Below, piece after piece: positions 46,279 through 58,800 of a stretch of 64,000 nucleotides of DNA (its first letter is position 1; the number at the start of each line of letters is the position of its first letter). Location: contig NC_018396.1 of NCBI RefSeq assembly GCF_000208865.1, positions 868,001 through 932,000 of the forward strand, given 5' to 3'. The stretch comes from Neospora caninum Liverpool. Lineage: Eukaryota > Apicomplexa > Conoidasida > Eucoccidiorida > Sarcocystidae. Below the pieces are notes generated by a model. The model was not told the DNA's origin. It saw only the letters and a program-made list of their open reading frames with translations, and searched no databases. The position numbers were made by a program, and so were the translations under genes.

Positions 46279-49200
46279 TCAGTAGTAGCTCTTTGCTTCC
46301 ATTTTTGCCTTCATCCGTTCTGGATTCTTGTTTCGGCCGGCATTCCGCATTTGCCGCGCCTTCTTCTTCCCGCCTTGCTGGACGCGCTTGCGAACGGTTG
46401 CGGGATCGTGCCTGCATCGGGAAAAGAGAAACCAACAGAGAGCCCGTGGCGTGGACATTCCCCGTTTCAGAGTCTGCATGCAGTCCGGCAAGACGGGACT
46501 CTCCGGTCAACGAGAACCCCGCGCCCCGCTTCAAACGTCCCAGCGGCGAGGAACACCTTTCGCGTTGCGCCAAAGCGTCGCCGTGCGAGGCGTCAGAGGA
46601 CGTTTCCTCCTGAGCCATGTGGACGGGCGCAGAAGAGGTTCCTTCGCTTCACGAAAGTCTGTGCGCGCAGCATGCAACCTCCAATTAATGATCTGTGCAT
46701 CCGCCAGTTGCCCCGCGCTCCTTGTCACGCTCACAGCCCATAGTTCGAACAGACCAGACCGGGATTAAACGAATCCACGTTTTGGCGCTGCGGCCTACAG
46801 AGAGTAATCTAACGATCGCATGCCAGGAATGTAGATCTCGGACCTCCGTGCTCGCCGACAGAAGGCTGGTGGTGTGCACGTGGTGGCGCACGTATGTAGG
46901 TGAATACACAGCTGATTACGCGTTCAACTCCTGGATCCCCGTCAGCAGAGATGTTGAAATTCTAGAGAGAGTTAGACTATTCTCCACCTAGAATCCTGCT
47001 TCCCCTCCTGCCACGAAAGGAAGTCTTCTTAAGATCCCAGGCGCGGGATTGAGGAGTCGACCGCCGAGGCGTCAGTGGCTGAAGCCGATCATCGGCCATG
47101 CATGCGCTCCGGCCTAAAAAATGCGGGACATACCTGCGGAGTTTAGGGCGGTAGCAGGGAATCTGCTGAGGCTCCTGCTCGTCCTCTGAAGACCGTTCGT
47201 CCGTCGCCTCAGTCTGGTCAGTTTCAGAGGACTCTGCCTCGCTTCCGCCTAACAAAGGAGACACTCAACGAACACACGCATCGCTCGCGACATGTGGGAC
47301 CTATCAGCGAAAACACCGCAAGGTGGAGAGGGACACATGGGCGGCGCGGACCGCCGACGCAGATGCTGCAAGACGCAAAACTGGTTGCCTAGAGGAAACA
47401 CGGCCAACTCAGAAGGAAGCGCAACATCTGTTGCACGAACGTTTTGAACACAGCCTCGCTGCTTTGAACATGTGCCCACCTACGCGGATCGACGCTACTG
47501 ACAAGAAGACGTTCTGTGTACTTTCCTAACAAAAAACGCGATCAGGACAGCATGTGGATAGTCTGGTCCGAGTTCCTATTTGGAATAGCGACTTGCATAG
47601 ATGGCCTTCTTCTCCGGCGTGCCCACCGGACACACAGAGAGATGCGTGAACATGTCGGAGCGTCGAGGGATAAATCGTCTGCCTTCCACAGGGGAAGCAA
47701 ATCGCTGAAAAAGAGTGTTTCTGTTCGGCTGCCGTCTCCGGCGAAACGAGGAGGCACCACGCATCCCCGGGAATGACAGACTTCGCCATGACGCGGCTTT
47801 CCTTCCCGTGCTCGGCAGCGGCCCGAGCCGCCGAGGCCCGACGGAGTCTCGAAACGCTCCAGAGACGCCTCAGGTGTGCCCACCTGAGGATGAACCGCTT
47901 GCCGGACCGCCAGGCCTTCGCCGATCTCGCTGGTTGCTCCTTTGCCTTCTGGTCTTGCCGTCGGTTTCGGATTCACTCGACACGTCCCGCTCTTCCTGTC
48001 CTGACGCGTCTCCAGAGTCCCTGGCCTCTCGGTCCTAAAGCGGCGCCGCAGGAACACAACGCAACAGCAGAAATGTGACGAAGCAAAGACGCGCGTGAGA
48101 ATCGCCCTAGATTCAGGAAAACAGAGAGACCACACAGACACGCGACTTAGCAGCTGAACGGGATCGCCCGCCCAAAACGCAGAACAAAAAACAGACAACG
48201 GCTCACCGCTTTCCGGCAGGCGCTTCGGTCTCTCTCGCAGCTGTTCGCCGACTCCCCTGACGCCCCACTGTTCCAGTCTCCGTCTTCCTCATCTTCGTCA
48301 CCATCGTCTTCTTCATCTCCGTCTTCCTCATCTTCGTCCTCGTCTCCGTTTTCCTCTTCGTCGCGCTGTTGTCGGAGCACATCGAGGGCGTCGTCGAGTG
48401 CACGGAGATCCTCTTTCTTCAAAACCTCGCCGAGGGTGACTTCCCCGGCGTCGGGCTCTTCCCCCGCTAGCTGGGACGCCTTCGCAGTTTGAGCGATGTC
48501 GTGAAGCACATCGTCGAAGCTGCAAGAAACCGCAGCCAACAGACATAAAACCAGCTTCTACCACATCCCCAGACCCAGACTGGAACCTCAGACCGGCCAC
48601 ATACATATCCATAGTTTTTTGTTTATATTTATATCTTTATATGGATATGGATGTACAAATACATATATATATATATATATTCACATATATGGCGTTGAGG
48701 TATATATATATATATATATATCTAGGAAAATGTAATTTAAAAATGAATCTCTAGAGGGACATTCGCGCCGAGTGGTGAGCTGGCTTGAGTGGCGGTTTCG
48801 AATTCGCATTTGCCGTGGTCGGGACGTGTGGAACTGGAAGCAGTAGCCACTGGCGAGTGACGGGCACACCGCTCTGCGTGTCTTCTAAGCCTGTAGCTTT
48901 GTCGCGTTTCTTGTTCATTTCTGGGTCTGACGGCTGTACCCGCTACCGCGGGATAGACGCACCTGGGAGCGCAGGTGACCTCGATCGAAAATTTTCGCTC
49001 AAAGAGTCTCTTGACGCAGTCGACGTCGCGTTCAAAGTACAGCCGCGCATTCGGGTGGTGTATCGACACCACCTGTGGCAGATCTGAAAAGCGCAAGGCG
49101 TGCACAAATGCACAAGACAGGATTCCAGAAAAAAGCTCTCGCCCGCCACAGCTCTGTGCGCTGCAGCCTTGGGGCTGAATGAACGAACCATCTTTCATGA

Positions 49201-51635
49201 ACGCAATCAGTGAAACCCCTGTTGATTTCCATGGACGGGGTTACGCTTTGAGTATCTCTGCTCCCATAATCTGAAGGAAGTGAACACTGAAACGTAACGC
49301 CTTTCCAACTCCCAAACCACCGACTGGTGCACACCGCCACAGCCTGAAGCCCTCGAGAGTGCCATCACGGGCAAAGACGAAACACAGGTATGCAACACAG
49401 TTCTGAACCAGCCGGGTAGCACGTTGAGCGTTTCCTCGAGGCGTTCGCCGGTCTCTACACCCGCAAAAACCCGAGGCGCCTTTCTCCGGTGTGCGGCGCG
49501 CCTGACGTTGCGTTCGCGCCGCTCTTGGATGATAGTACTTTTAGCCGCACATACTATGCTATTCAGTACCATTCAGGTACGATATGAAGGGGTGTTACGA
49601 ACCGGTTGGCTGATACGCCGTTCACAGATATCCAAAGAGCTTTCAACTACAACATCTGGACATATTGATTCAGAAGTTTTGCAGTAGGAAATACTTCATT
49701 TATTGTAGAACGTTTTGTTGATATGATTTTTTTAGGATACGTGAACGGTATCTTTTAGCCTAATATATGCGGGGTTAAAGGCCATACCATCCAAAACCGG
49801 TGGGTTATTAGTATTTATGTCATCGTATCAACGAAATGTCGAGGAAACGTATTTGACTACCAGAACAATGTAGAAGACTGAGCTGCTTCCATTCACGCTT
49901 CCCCCTTCCAAGCTGGGAGCCCCCGCCCTCAGATCTGGATTCGTTCTTCGTGGCTGTCGCGGCGTCTTTCCTGTACCGGTGCCCGTCCGGCTGGCCCAAA
50001 TTCAACTTCCTCGCCCTTCATCGGGACGGGCCGACCATCCCTTTTGTTCCCAGTGGAGATGCGAAGTCAGCGGTTGGGACGTGGAGACCGCACGTCCACC
50101 GTCCACAAAAGAAGTTCGTTTTGTGTTTCCAGATAATACGCAGGAGTGTGAGCTCGCCGGATCGCTGTGTGCGCGGCGCGCCTGACGCGTCAACCTACCG
50201 ATCACTGTGACGTGTTCGTCGTCGTCAATCAGCAAGTTGAACTCGTTGAAATCGCCGTGGATGAGACCCGCCTTTGCGAGACGGACGATGAGTCGCATCA
50301 GCTTCTCGAGAACGACGAGGGGATGTGCGAGTTCCCGGACCTGCGCGAGACATGGACAGCGCGGGATGCATGCGTGAGTGCTGGCAAACCGCGAGAGGAG
50401 TTACGGCCAGGCGAAGACAGCGCCGCGCACAGCCGGAGAGGCGTGTAACGCAGGCGTCTTGCATACTTTACGCACACGGCGAGCCGGCCTTCTTTCCACT
50501 CGACGGATTCGAGGAGACAAGGCGATTCCTGCACTCAGCGAAGCGCGGAGCGACTGTGGGCGAATCCTCCGAGTTTGCCTCCGCGCCTTCGACCACACGC
50601 GAGGGGAGGCCGGGTGTCTCACCTCCCGAAAGGGAATGGCGTCAATGTGCTCCATGAGGACCGCGTGCCGATTCACGTCAACGGGTTCCGGGACGGGAAA
50701 CTTGTGCGCATGCAAGGCCTTCAAATACGAGAATTCCTTCAGTGCAGCGAGTCGAGCGAGGTACAGCCAACTTGCATGCTGGCGATGCTGGAGGTAATCT
50801 CTGTTGCGCTTAATCGACCGGAAGGAAATCCGTCCTGAAACAACAACGTCCACGCCGGTCCACGTCTTCACAGCGATGGATGCAACCAACCTATTTACAC
50901 ACTCCGGTAAACGCTATATATATATATATATATACGTACATTATGCATATATTATATCTGTAGGTGTATGCGAATCTCGGCATTTGTGTGGATTGATGCC
51001 CCACCTACATATGCTTGCACATAAGGGAATGCAAATACAGAAACGCCGACTATAGGGGTGACCGCATGAGACAGCTCGTCCGTTCACATTTCACCAGGTG
51101 GGCCGAAAGACGTGTAGAAAACCACGAGTTGCAACCGATCTCGATACACGTCCGGGATTTCCACGTACGCCTGCAGTGCGTGTCTTGTGAGACGGTGAGG
51201 TCCGCGCGCTCGCCTGCGAGCGACGGAAAAGCGCATGCGCATCTCCGTTTGGAACTCACCGAGGCGATGCAACTTGAGAACGAAAACACGTCCCTCTTCG
51301 TCTCGGCAGAGGTGAATGTCGCTTTCCTTTCCGACACCCATGCGGCCGCCGACCCCGGTGATGGCACCTCGTTTGACGAATGCATGCAGCGCGAGGTAGT
51401 CGTAGCCGAGGTAGGTGAGTTTGAAGCCTTCGTACTTTTGGTTGGACCGGTAGAGCAACTTGTTTTTGCACAGCGTCGAGATCACATCCCGGATGGAATG
51501 CCGCTTCAACGCGGCGATCGACTCCACCAGCGGCAGAGGCACGAACTCGTGATTCTTGTGGCCCATCTCCACAGCCGTCAGGATGCGGAATTCCTCCTTT
51601 GTCATGTACCGCAGCACCTCAGGATCCAACTTCAT
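46279..51635 (-). CDS. RIOK2: RIO2 atypical protein kinase/ATPase
   Basis: Eight exons (51260-51635, 50623-50834, 50199-50340, 48963-49083, 48207-48519, 47884-48034, 47134-47248, 46279-46411) join in phase to 520 residues. RIO2 is the ATPase/kinase needed for late cytoplasmic maturation of the 40S subunit. The N-terminal winged helix is typical ([19 protein letters not shown], to about residue 90). The ATP loop GVGKESD (101-106) and Lys121 in FVLKLHRLG follow, then [30 protein letters not shown], the catalytic loop HGDFNEFN (224-231) and the metal-binding motif DLPQ (244-247), where most RIO2 proteins have DFPQ. The C-terminal half is acidic ([15 protein letters not shown]...), ending in a basic tail [20 protein letters not shown]. 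The split codons (IleAsp at the third junction, Ser after CAP) restore the family sequence exactly. The intron 49084-50198 contains an AT-rich island. Confidence 0.93.
48663..48721. repeat. Two (TA)n microsatellites in a RIO2 intron
   Basis: Pure TA runs at 48663-48680 and 48701-48721, separated by TCACATATATGG-like sequence, between the 48963 and 48519 exon ends. Confidence 0.9.
49054..49073. repeat. Inverted repeat GGTGGTGT-ATCG-ACACCACC
   Basis: Eight-base perfect arms with a four-base spacer, inside the RIO2 exon 48963-49083 (codons for VVSIHHP on the minus strand). Confidence 0.85.
49590..49860. other. AT-rich island in a RIO2 intron, possible NUMT
   Basis: This stretch is markedly richer in A and T than the flanking intron and lacks the usual CT runs and TA microsatellites. 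Toxoplasmatinae nuclear genomes carry many short mitochondrial-derived insertions, which look like this, but I could not match it to a specific mitochondrial gene. Confidence 0.25.
50915..50933. repeat. (TA)n microsatellite in RIO2 intron 1
   Basis: About 19 bases of alternating T and A, followed by CGTACATTATGCATATATTA. Confidence 0.9.
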
Positions 51636-53695
51636 CTTGGCAACGCAAAGAGAGAAAGAGGGGAAGGAAGAGAAAGACGAAAACGGAGGAGACGGAACCA
51701 CAGGAAACCTGCCGTGGCGCCTCACGAGGGAAGTTGCGTGGAAAGAACAGATGCCGAAGCTGGTGACAGAAGACGAGCGGAGGGCGAGAAGCAGCACAGA
51801 GAGGGACAAGGCGGGTCAATTTGGGCACGCACGGGGCGAGTGAAGCGGGGGCAGGAAGTGAGGGAGGCCGAGAGAGGACGGAGAACACGCCGGAGAGACT
51901 TGAAGCTTGCAGGGGAAGAGAGCGGTAGAACACCCCCCTGCCCGAGCACCCAGATGTTGTACCAAGTAGGACAGGAAGACAAAGCAGAGAAACCGGAGAG
52001 GAAGAGAAAGGCACGCATGTTCCGAGGATCTGCTGACTTGGGCGACGGGGCCTCGCGGAGAGCAGCGGGGCAACTAGGCTGAGTCAAGCAAAGGGTTTTT
52101 GCGTTCTTCACCAGTGCACTACTCGAGTAAGAGGCTCGTGCTATGGCCTATTGCTCTGGAGGAAAGAGGAACCGAAAACGTGGGGAAAGAACAGGCACAA
52201 TCTCCCGGGGAGGATCAGAGGCGAGTCGCTACACTCATTCGCAGGGACTGGTTGTGTCGCGCGCATTGGTGGAAAAGATGCGGAATGAGGGCATCCCACT
52301 CGCCGTTGTCAAACAAAAGGCCGTGATCTCAACAGAAAGATCGAGGGAAGCTGGCAGGAGAAAAGAAAAGGGAGGAGGAGGGCTGTTCACTCTCATTTCC
52401 TGGCAGACGACACAGCAAAGGAGACTGCCTCTCACCCCACAGACGAGCATCTCTCTTCTCTCCACCGGGAGGCGAAGCTTTTTCTCTCCAGCCAAAACGG
52501 AGAGGGCAGCGTAACTGGGAGCTCCCGTGTCAAAAAGCGTTTTCGGACGGAGGAAAGTACGCGAAAACGCGAGAGCCGCATCGAGCGTTGTTGAGCAACG
52601 AACGCCGCGTTCGCGGCTAGGCATGAATCAGTAGGCTGCGCGCAACCGTCGCAAGCGCGACGCGTTTCGGCCAGCAGAAAACAGAGGAAACGCAATGTGC
52701 ACAGGCCGTGAACAAAGCGAGAGAGAACGGGTCCAACGAGTCAAACGGTTTAGAAACAGAGCACATGCAGGAGCACCGTCCAGAAGTCGCAACGCATGCG
52801 AGAAGGAACCTCACGGGTAGGCCGCCGCACTTGCGACGGGCGGACAGACACCTCTCCGCCACACTATCAAATTTCGCGGAAATCCACAGGATGTCACAGC
52901 GGAACCTAGTGCTGCTGCGGCGCAGTGCTCTTTGAAGGCCTCTTCGTATTATCCGGGGGCAGTAGACGTCTCGAAATTTTTGTCTTTTTGCGGCCTTGTC
53001 GTCGGCATCGGAGCAGTGTGCCCCGCGAGACACAAACCCTCTCCCAATCGGGTAGCTGCCTTCGCGTCTTGTCTCCGATTCTCTGCGGGAACCGCGGAGT
53101 TCCGCGACTGTCTCCCATCTCATCTCTCTCTCAAAAAACACGCGTTGCGTCACGTCGCCAACAGCCTGCACTGACTTGTGCGACGCCAAGCTGACGGAAC
53201 CGACGCAGCATCCTCCGACTCGCGTGACCGTCGCCTCCTCCGCTTCTGCATACTTGCAGTCTCGAGGCCGTGCCGTACCCTTTTTCCGCTTTTCAGCTGC
53301 AGAGAGGAAGAGACAGTGCCGGCAAGAAGCCCAGCAGTGTCGCGTCGCGTGGCGGGGCGCGCGACTCGGTAGGAAGGAAAAACTTGGAATTTCGGCAGAT
53401 TCGCGTCCGCATTTGCCCATGCCAGGGCATGTGACTTCTGAGTTGCCCGTCGACAATTCTGATTTTCTTCTCGCGACACGTGCCCGCGAAACCAAACTAG
53501 CCAGGCGGCGCCTTCATCGTCAAAAGGAGTGTGGTGTCTCAGGCGTATATACACACCGTCTTCCGCCTCTCGTAGCCATGACACGAGTCTGGCTGCGGCG
53601 GGTGTGCACTTTTGTCGTTGTTTCGACACCAGGGAACGTGTCTCCGAAAGGCCCTGCTTGGTAGAGCAAGCTGATATCCCCGTACTCCGATCAAA
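51636..53695. other. Divergent intergenic region (RIO2 and glutaredoxin promoters)
   Basis: About 2.06 kb between two divergent ATG codons. Several long open frames cross it (for example 52617-53495, minus), but they have no ATG in good context, no recognisable motif and no splice partner. Purine-rich plus-strand sequence at 51640-51960 may be RIO2 5' UTR. Confidence 0.6.
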
Positions 53696-55828
53696 ATGCG
53701 ACTAAACGGGAACCTTCGTTGGGTCGTCTTCTTTCTGCCGTTTTCCCACCTACTCCTCGTCTGTGGGCGCTCCCTGTGCACCGTTGTTGCCGCCTCCATC
53801 GCACATTCCGATGGAGGTGCTGGGAATCCCCCACTTCTTCCCCCTGCAGATGCCTCAGGCGCTTCGGCCAGACGCCTCCCGCCACCGCTAGGCTCGCGAG
53901 AAGAACCAGGGCGAACTCGCTGGCCTCGTCCTCCGCCGGACGCGCCCTCCCGCGCTGTCGAGCTGTTTGAAGCCGTGCGGCAACCCGATTCGGATGAAGA
54001 GTCGCGAAGCGACCTGGAGAACGGCTATGGGGCCGAAAACCTCGTCGCATTCGGCCGGCGGCCTGGCAGCCTGCCGCGCGGAGGATCTGTCTCTCTCCGC
54101 GGTGGCTTTCTAAACCCGCCAGCGTGGACTTGGCCCGACTGCTTTCTCCGTCAGCTGCCCCGCAGACAGCGAGGCGAGCCGGCGACTGGACGAGGACGGA
54201 GCAAACGGTGCCACTGTCGCGGGGATGCGGTTGCTCCAGGAATCTACTGCAGCATCATGTGCGCGCAGATGAATGCCCACATGAAGGCGCGAAGCACCCT
54301 GCCACAGAAAACGGGCGAAACAGCTGACGCAGCCAAAGACGACAGCGCGATCGAGGATCGCGACACCGCAGACGATCAGGACGTTGTCCTGCTGGAGTGG
54401 ATCAAACAGAAAATCACCCAACACAAAGTTGTTGTCTTCGTCAAGAGGTGAGCACTTGGAGAGCGCAGAGGGAGAAATCCGTCCATCGCCTGGACGAACA
54501 CACAAACTAAAAAGGCAGGAAGGAGAGTCTCTCCTTTCTTCACGTGCGCTGGCGCTTGGGACCCGCGACCCCCGCGCGGCACGGCCGTCTTGCCGTGTCT
54601 ATATGCGCTAGCTGCCTCGGACCAGCACACAAATGTCGCGCATCACGCGCACGTGCCAAGTCCACGCGGTCTGCGAGTGTACGCTCAGCGTGCCGACGTT
54701 TTATCGTGTCCAGGAGTCCAGGGCTCAGATTCGCGGCTTTGTGCACATTCGCGGATACACAGGCAGTGACGGGGAATCGACTGGACATGTGCACTTTTAC
54801 GCCCCAACAACGTTTTCCACTGCGTGTGCTGTTCAACCGTCGCTGCAGCTTCTGCCCCTTCTGCCAAACCGCGCTGGAGATTCTCAGGGACGTGGGAGTG
54901 AAAGATCTGGTAGGTTCCATGTGTCCTCGCGGCGTCTCGGTGCACACCTGTGTGTGGCGTTCGCGTGCGTTGCTTTCCCTTCTGCTTTTATGCCTTGGCG
55001 TGCGGCAGTTCCTTCTTGGGGATTTGAACAGGAAACGGAGAAAACAAACGGCGATCTGTGTTCGCAAGAGGTCGAGTTCACACAGGGAGACGTTTTCTGA
55101 CTGGACTGCGAGCTCTTCCTTGACGAGGCGGGCGATCGACCCGACAGACAGGCAGGCTAATCCGCCGGTTTCGTCCGTTTTCGAATGACGGCAGACTGTG
55201 AGACGCAGTGCAGCGACAAAAGGCCGAACTGTCTTCGTGTGGTATCGCCCAGTGGCGAACGAAATGCACGGGGAGGCACGGACAGTGGGCGACACCACAG
55301 CTTAGGGGCGCGTGTTTCCGTCTAAGCTTTGATTCTCTGCCAAGACAGGCAGGCGTCTCTCTCGGGTCTCGAGTTGCCACAAAATCGAGCGCTTTTGTTC
55401 CTTTCGCTTTTCAGGGCGTCGTGACGATTGAGAAGACTGCCTGCACGTCGCAGATCCAAGACGTTCTCGAACGGATGACCGGCGCCCGCACGGTGCCGCG
55501 GATTTTCATTGGCGGGAAATTTTTTGGAGGATGTTCAGATCTGGTACGAGAACCTCTGGCGTGCCCATGCATTGGGGAAAGGCACAAAACGCGCACACCC
55601 TCAGAAGTCGCGGATTCTTTCGGTCCGCTGTCCTTTTTGTTTGCACTGGCCGCATCGCGGTGGCGCGGGAAGCGTTTTTTGGGTGGGCACCCTCAATTAG
55701 TGTCGTCGGGGCGTCTCCACAATGTCGGACATGCGCGAAGCCAGCTTGTTGGTGTGCCTGTGTGCTAGGAGGAGGCTGAGGCCGACGGCGAACTCCAGGA
55801 GATCTTGGCGGCGGCTGCAGCCGTTTGA
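53696..55828 (+). CDS. Secretory-pathway dithiol glutaredoxin (CPFC)
   Basis: Four exons (53696-54447, 54849-54909, 55415-55543, 55769-55828) join in phase to 333 residues ending in TGA. The C-terminal domain (about 228-333) is a glutaredoxin. It has VVVFVKSFCPFCQTALEIL with the active site CPFC (253-256), the cis-Pro TVPRIFIGG (297-304) and the glutathione-binding GGCSDL (309-314), so it should reduce disulfides or glutathione mixed disulfides. Upstream is an unusual 230-residue extension. It begins with a hydrophobic signal sequence (WVVFFLPFSHLLLVCG, residues 9-24), continues Pro/Arg-rich and contains an extra Cys cluster RCHCRGDAVAPGIYCSIMC (171-189). The ATG context (CAAAATG) is good. 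The signal sequence points to the secretory route (ER, apicoplast or a secretory compartment). A signal anchor rather than a cleaved peptide is possible. Confidence 0.9.
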
Positions 55829-58800
55829 GATCACGAGGCGTCGCCTGCAGAGGGCGCGTTGAGTCCACGCCTTGTTCAGCTGTCGCGGTGCGTCCGTGGC
55901 GGCGAAACACATGGGCACGTCGGCGACCTACGCCCTTGCCTTTGTGGGAGTCCCTGGTGCGTGCGCTTTGTCGATAGGAGCTGTGCGAAGCTCGACGCTT
56001 CTCTGCGTTCGTGAGGCACCTGTGGGCGGTGAACATCACACCTATCCATTTGTGGGCCGAGCTACGCAACAAGGTGCGACCCTTGGCGACTCTTTGTTCA
56101 GTCCCTTGTGTCACCGTTTCGCTTGTCAGGCCGCCCGGCTTCTCTCCGGCTTCCGTCCGTCTCGCCTGTTTGTCTGCCCGTAAAGGGCCCACCGACCTAA
56201 GACCGTGATGTCTTTGTCGTTTATAGAAATCCGACAATGCGTGTCAAGTTCCGTGTATCGAGTTAAATAGTTAGCTCACTGCGTACTTAGGGTCAGACGT
56301 CGATCCAGGCGAACCCCGCGGCGGCTCGGCTGCCTTGACGCCGCGCCGTCTTTCTGGGCCTTCTTCCCCCGTGAGGACGTTTCCCAGGGGCAGGCGGTGC
56401 ACAGTGCACACGCGCCCGTTGGCGGTGCGTTTGGAGGAACGGTTTGTCGATCGCGCAGGAACAGAAGCTCCGGAGTTTCCTGTAGCCGGGTTCTCTGGGT
56501 TCCTGCAAGCGAAGAGACGTCAGAGGGCCGCTCTGGAGAAAGAGGGGCAAAATATACTGTGTAAGTGTGTGTCGGCGGGACGCGCCGCGGGTGCGGAAAC
56601 CGTCGTTTTTTTCAAAGCATCGAGCGTCGCCTCTGAGAGTCCCGTGCTTGTCACCAAGCGAGTCGACGTTTGCCCGGTGAATCTCATGTCTTTCGAATAG
56701 CGCTGGAAGCCCGAAACCGCCTATACCTTTTTCTTCCGGACTTGGACTTGAGTCTATCGGAAAATAGCCACAGGGGGAGTGCATGCTGCTGGGGAGCGGC
56801 CTCCCGCCTGATCGGGTGCATCTCGCCTTCGCCGGGGTCGTTTCCGGTGCCTTAACCTGCATCGGTCTTTTGCAAACGAGGGCGGCGTTTCGTGCCACGA
56901 CGAGAAACGGTACCCTGCGCCTTTGGTGCGCCCCTCGAGGGAGCTGGGTTTGCGAATCAGCGTAGACACCGTGCGGTGGAGAGTACGTTTTTTCCGTGTC
57001 GTGCCCGAGGATTGCGCGCGGATGTGGAGAGTGACGACACAGGGTACCGCGTTGTGCTGGGAGCGGCTCGGCTGAAGGCGAGGCAGAGTTAGTTCCTCGC
57101 CTGCGAGAAGGCAGTAGAGTTTTTCCTCGGGGTAAATGACCGTGGTCGGGAGTAAGGCACACAGAATTGCCCACGGCTTCCGTTTGGGACTCCCGCAGAC
57201 GGGAAAGGCGACATGAACATTAGTCCGGTGTGAAGGTGGCTCTGTGGAAGCTTGACTCGACTTTGTCCGGGGCGTATATAGGTAGCTGGTAAACCCAGGA
57301 CAGTGGGTATACAGTGCAGCCGACACCTGCTTTTGCATCAGACCGCTTCTGTGTTGGGCACATGACAGAGACGGACGGGGCCGGGGATTACAGGCTCTGG
57401 CGAGCGCCCGCCTCCCACCTTGTGTCCGAACGCAGTCACACTTTGGATTTCCATGGGGGAAGTGGGGAACCACGCAGATTCGCCTGACTTTTTGCTGCCT
57501 AAATGCGAGCAAGGAAAAACGTCACAGGCGCAAGACGCCTCACGACCGATTCCCCACTTCGTGCCGGACCTCCTGCGACAGCGGACGTCGCTCGTCAGCG
57601 ACTCGCAGTCCAACGACGGAATTGGGACCGCGATAGGCATCGCACACAAACACGCAGCGACGGGGCTGGGCTGGCATTCTTCCGCGGAACGCCAAAGCGG
57701 CTGGGGCAGATATGATGTGATACAGGAGTTTCAGAAAAAGCGCCATGTGTGGAATGCCCGTCCACGCTTTTCGTGCCTGCCACCGCAGCGTATGCGTTTA
57801 TGAACTGTCGTACGCCACTCCTGCAAGCATACGTTATTAGACGTAAATCACATTTTAGGATTTGGATACTCGCTGCGCTGCGGCCTGGCACGCGCCGAAT
57901 ATACTGCCACCCAACATGCGAAACTGGGGGCGTCCGAGAACACAAGGGGGATATAAGCACTCCGGAACGGCTACTGGTGTCAATCGAACACGCGAATTCG
58001 AAAGCTTCGTGGGAATCAACGGCGGATCGATAGTTACACCGCTCTTTTGCATCACACCCGTTTCCGGAGATACCTATTTACAGAGTTCGCATTGCAAAGA
58101 AAGATGCCACACGTAAAGCGTCTTGCCTCCCCAGTACGCCTCATCATGCCGTCACCAGCGCCTAGAGCCACAGTTTTGCTTTTGCTTCAGTGGAGTGATA
58201 CGCGGGAGTCTAAGCGATGGGAACGATGTGCCCACCGAGTCCGTTAAAGTGAACCTTCGGCTGTCGCGACGATTATGTTCAGAGGATCTCCCGCCACGCT
58301 CTCCATCGGTCGGCCGTTCTGAAACCGCGTCCTCCACTGATCTCAGCGGCAAAACGGACCGGAGCGCCTCCCGGAAAGTTCAGAGCCCGCAACACCCGAG
58401 TCATCTGAGGGGGCAGAGGCGCGCTATGGTTTGACTTCTCGTTCAAGATGATTCCGTTCGCCTCAGCGGCTGCGCTGGGGAAACGCTATGTCCGTTCATG
58501 AACTGCCTCCGCTGGCGCAGCCTAAGGCAGGGCGCTTTCTAGTGGCGAACGGCCATGTGCATGACTCGACACCCTGACATCGAGAATGTTCAGCCGCGGC
58601 GACATCGCTGACGGACGCTGGACCCAGGGCAACCGACGTGTTGTTTCAAACCCCTGATTGAAGCCTGAAAGGTAGACCGGCGAGCCCCCTGGGGAGGGAG
58701 GGCTGAGTCGGCAGGATTGCCACAATGTCTGCAGGCCTGTCAATGGCCAACGCGTTTGCGTTCGTCGGTACCCCAGGCAAATTGCGTTCGTCGGTACCCC

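Noticed and set aside
52617..53495. 292-codon minus ORF between RIO2 and the glutaredoxin
   Set aside because: No good start, Cys/Arg-rich composition typical of antisense frames, and it spans a divergent promoter region.
56293..57174. 293-codon minus ORF
   Set aside because: Starts without ATG, no motif, no splice partners; overlapping frames on the other strand look equally good.
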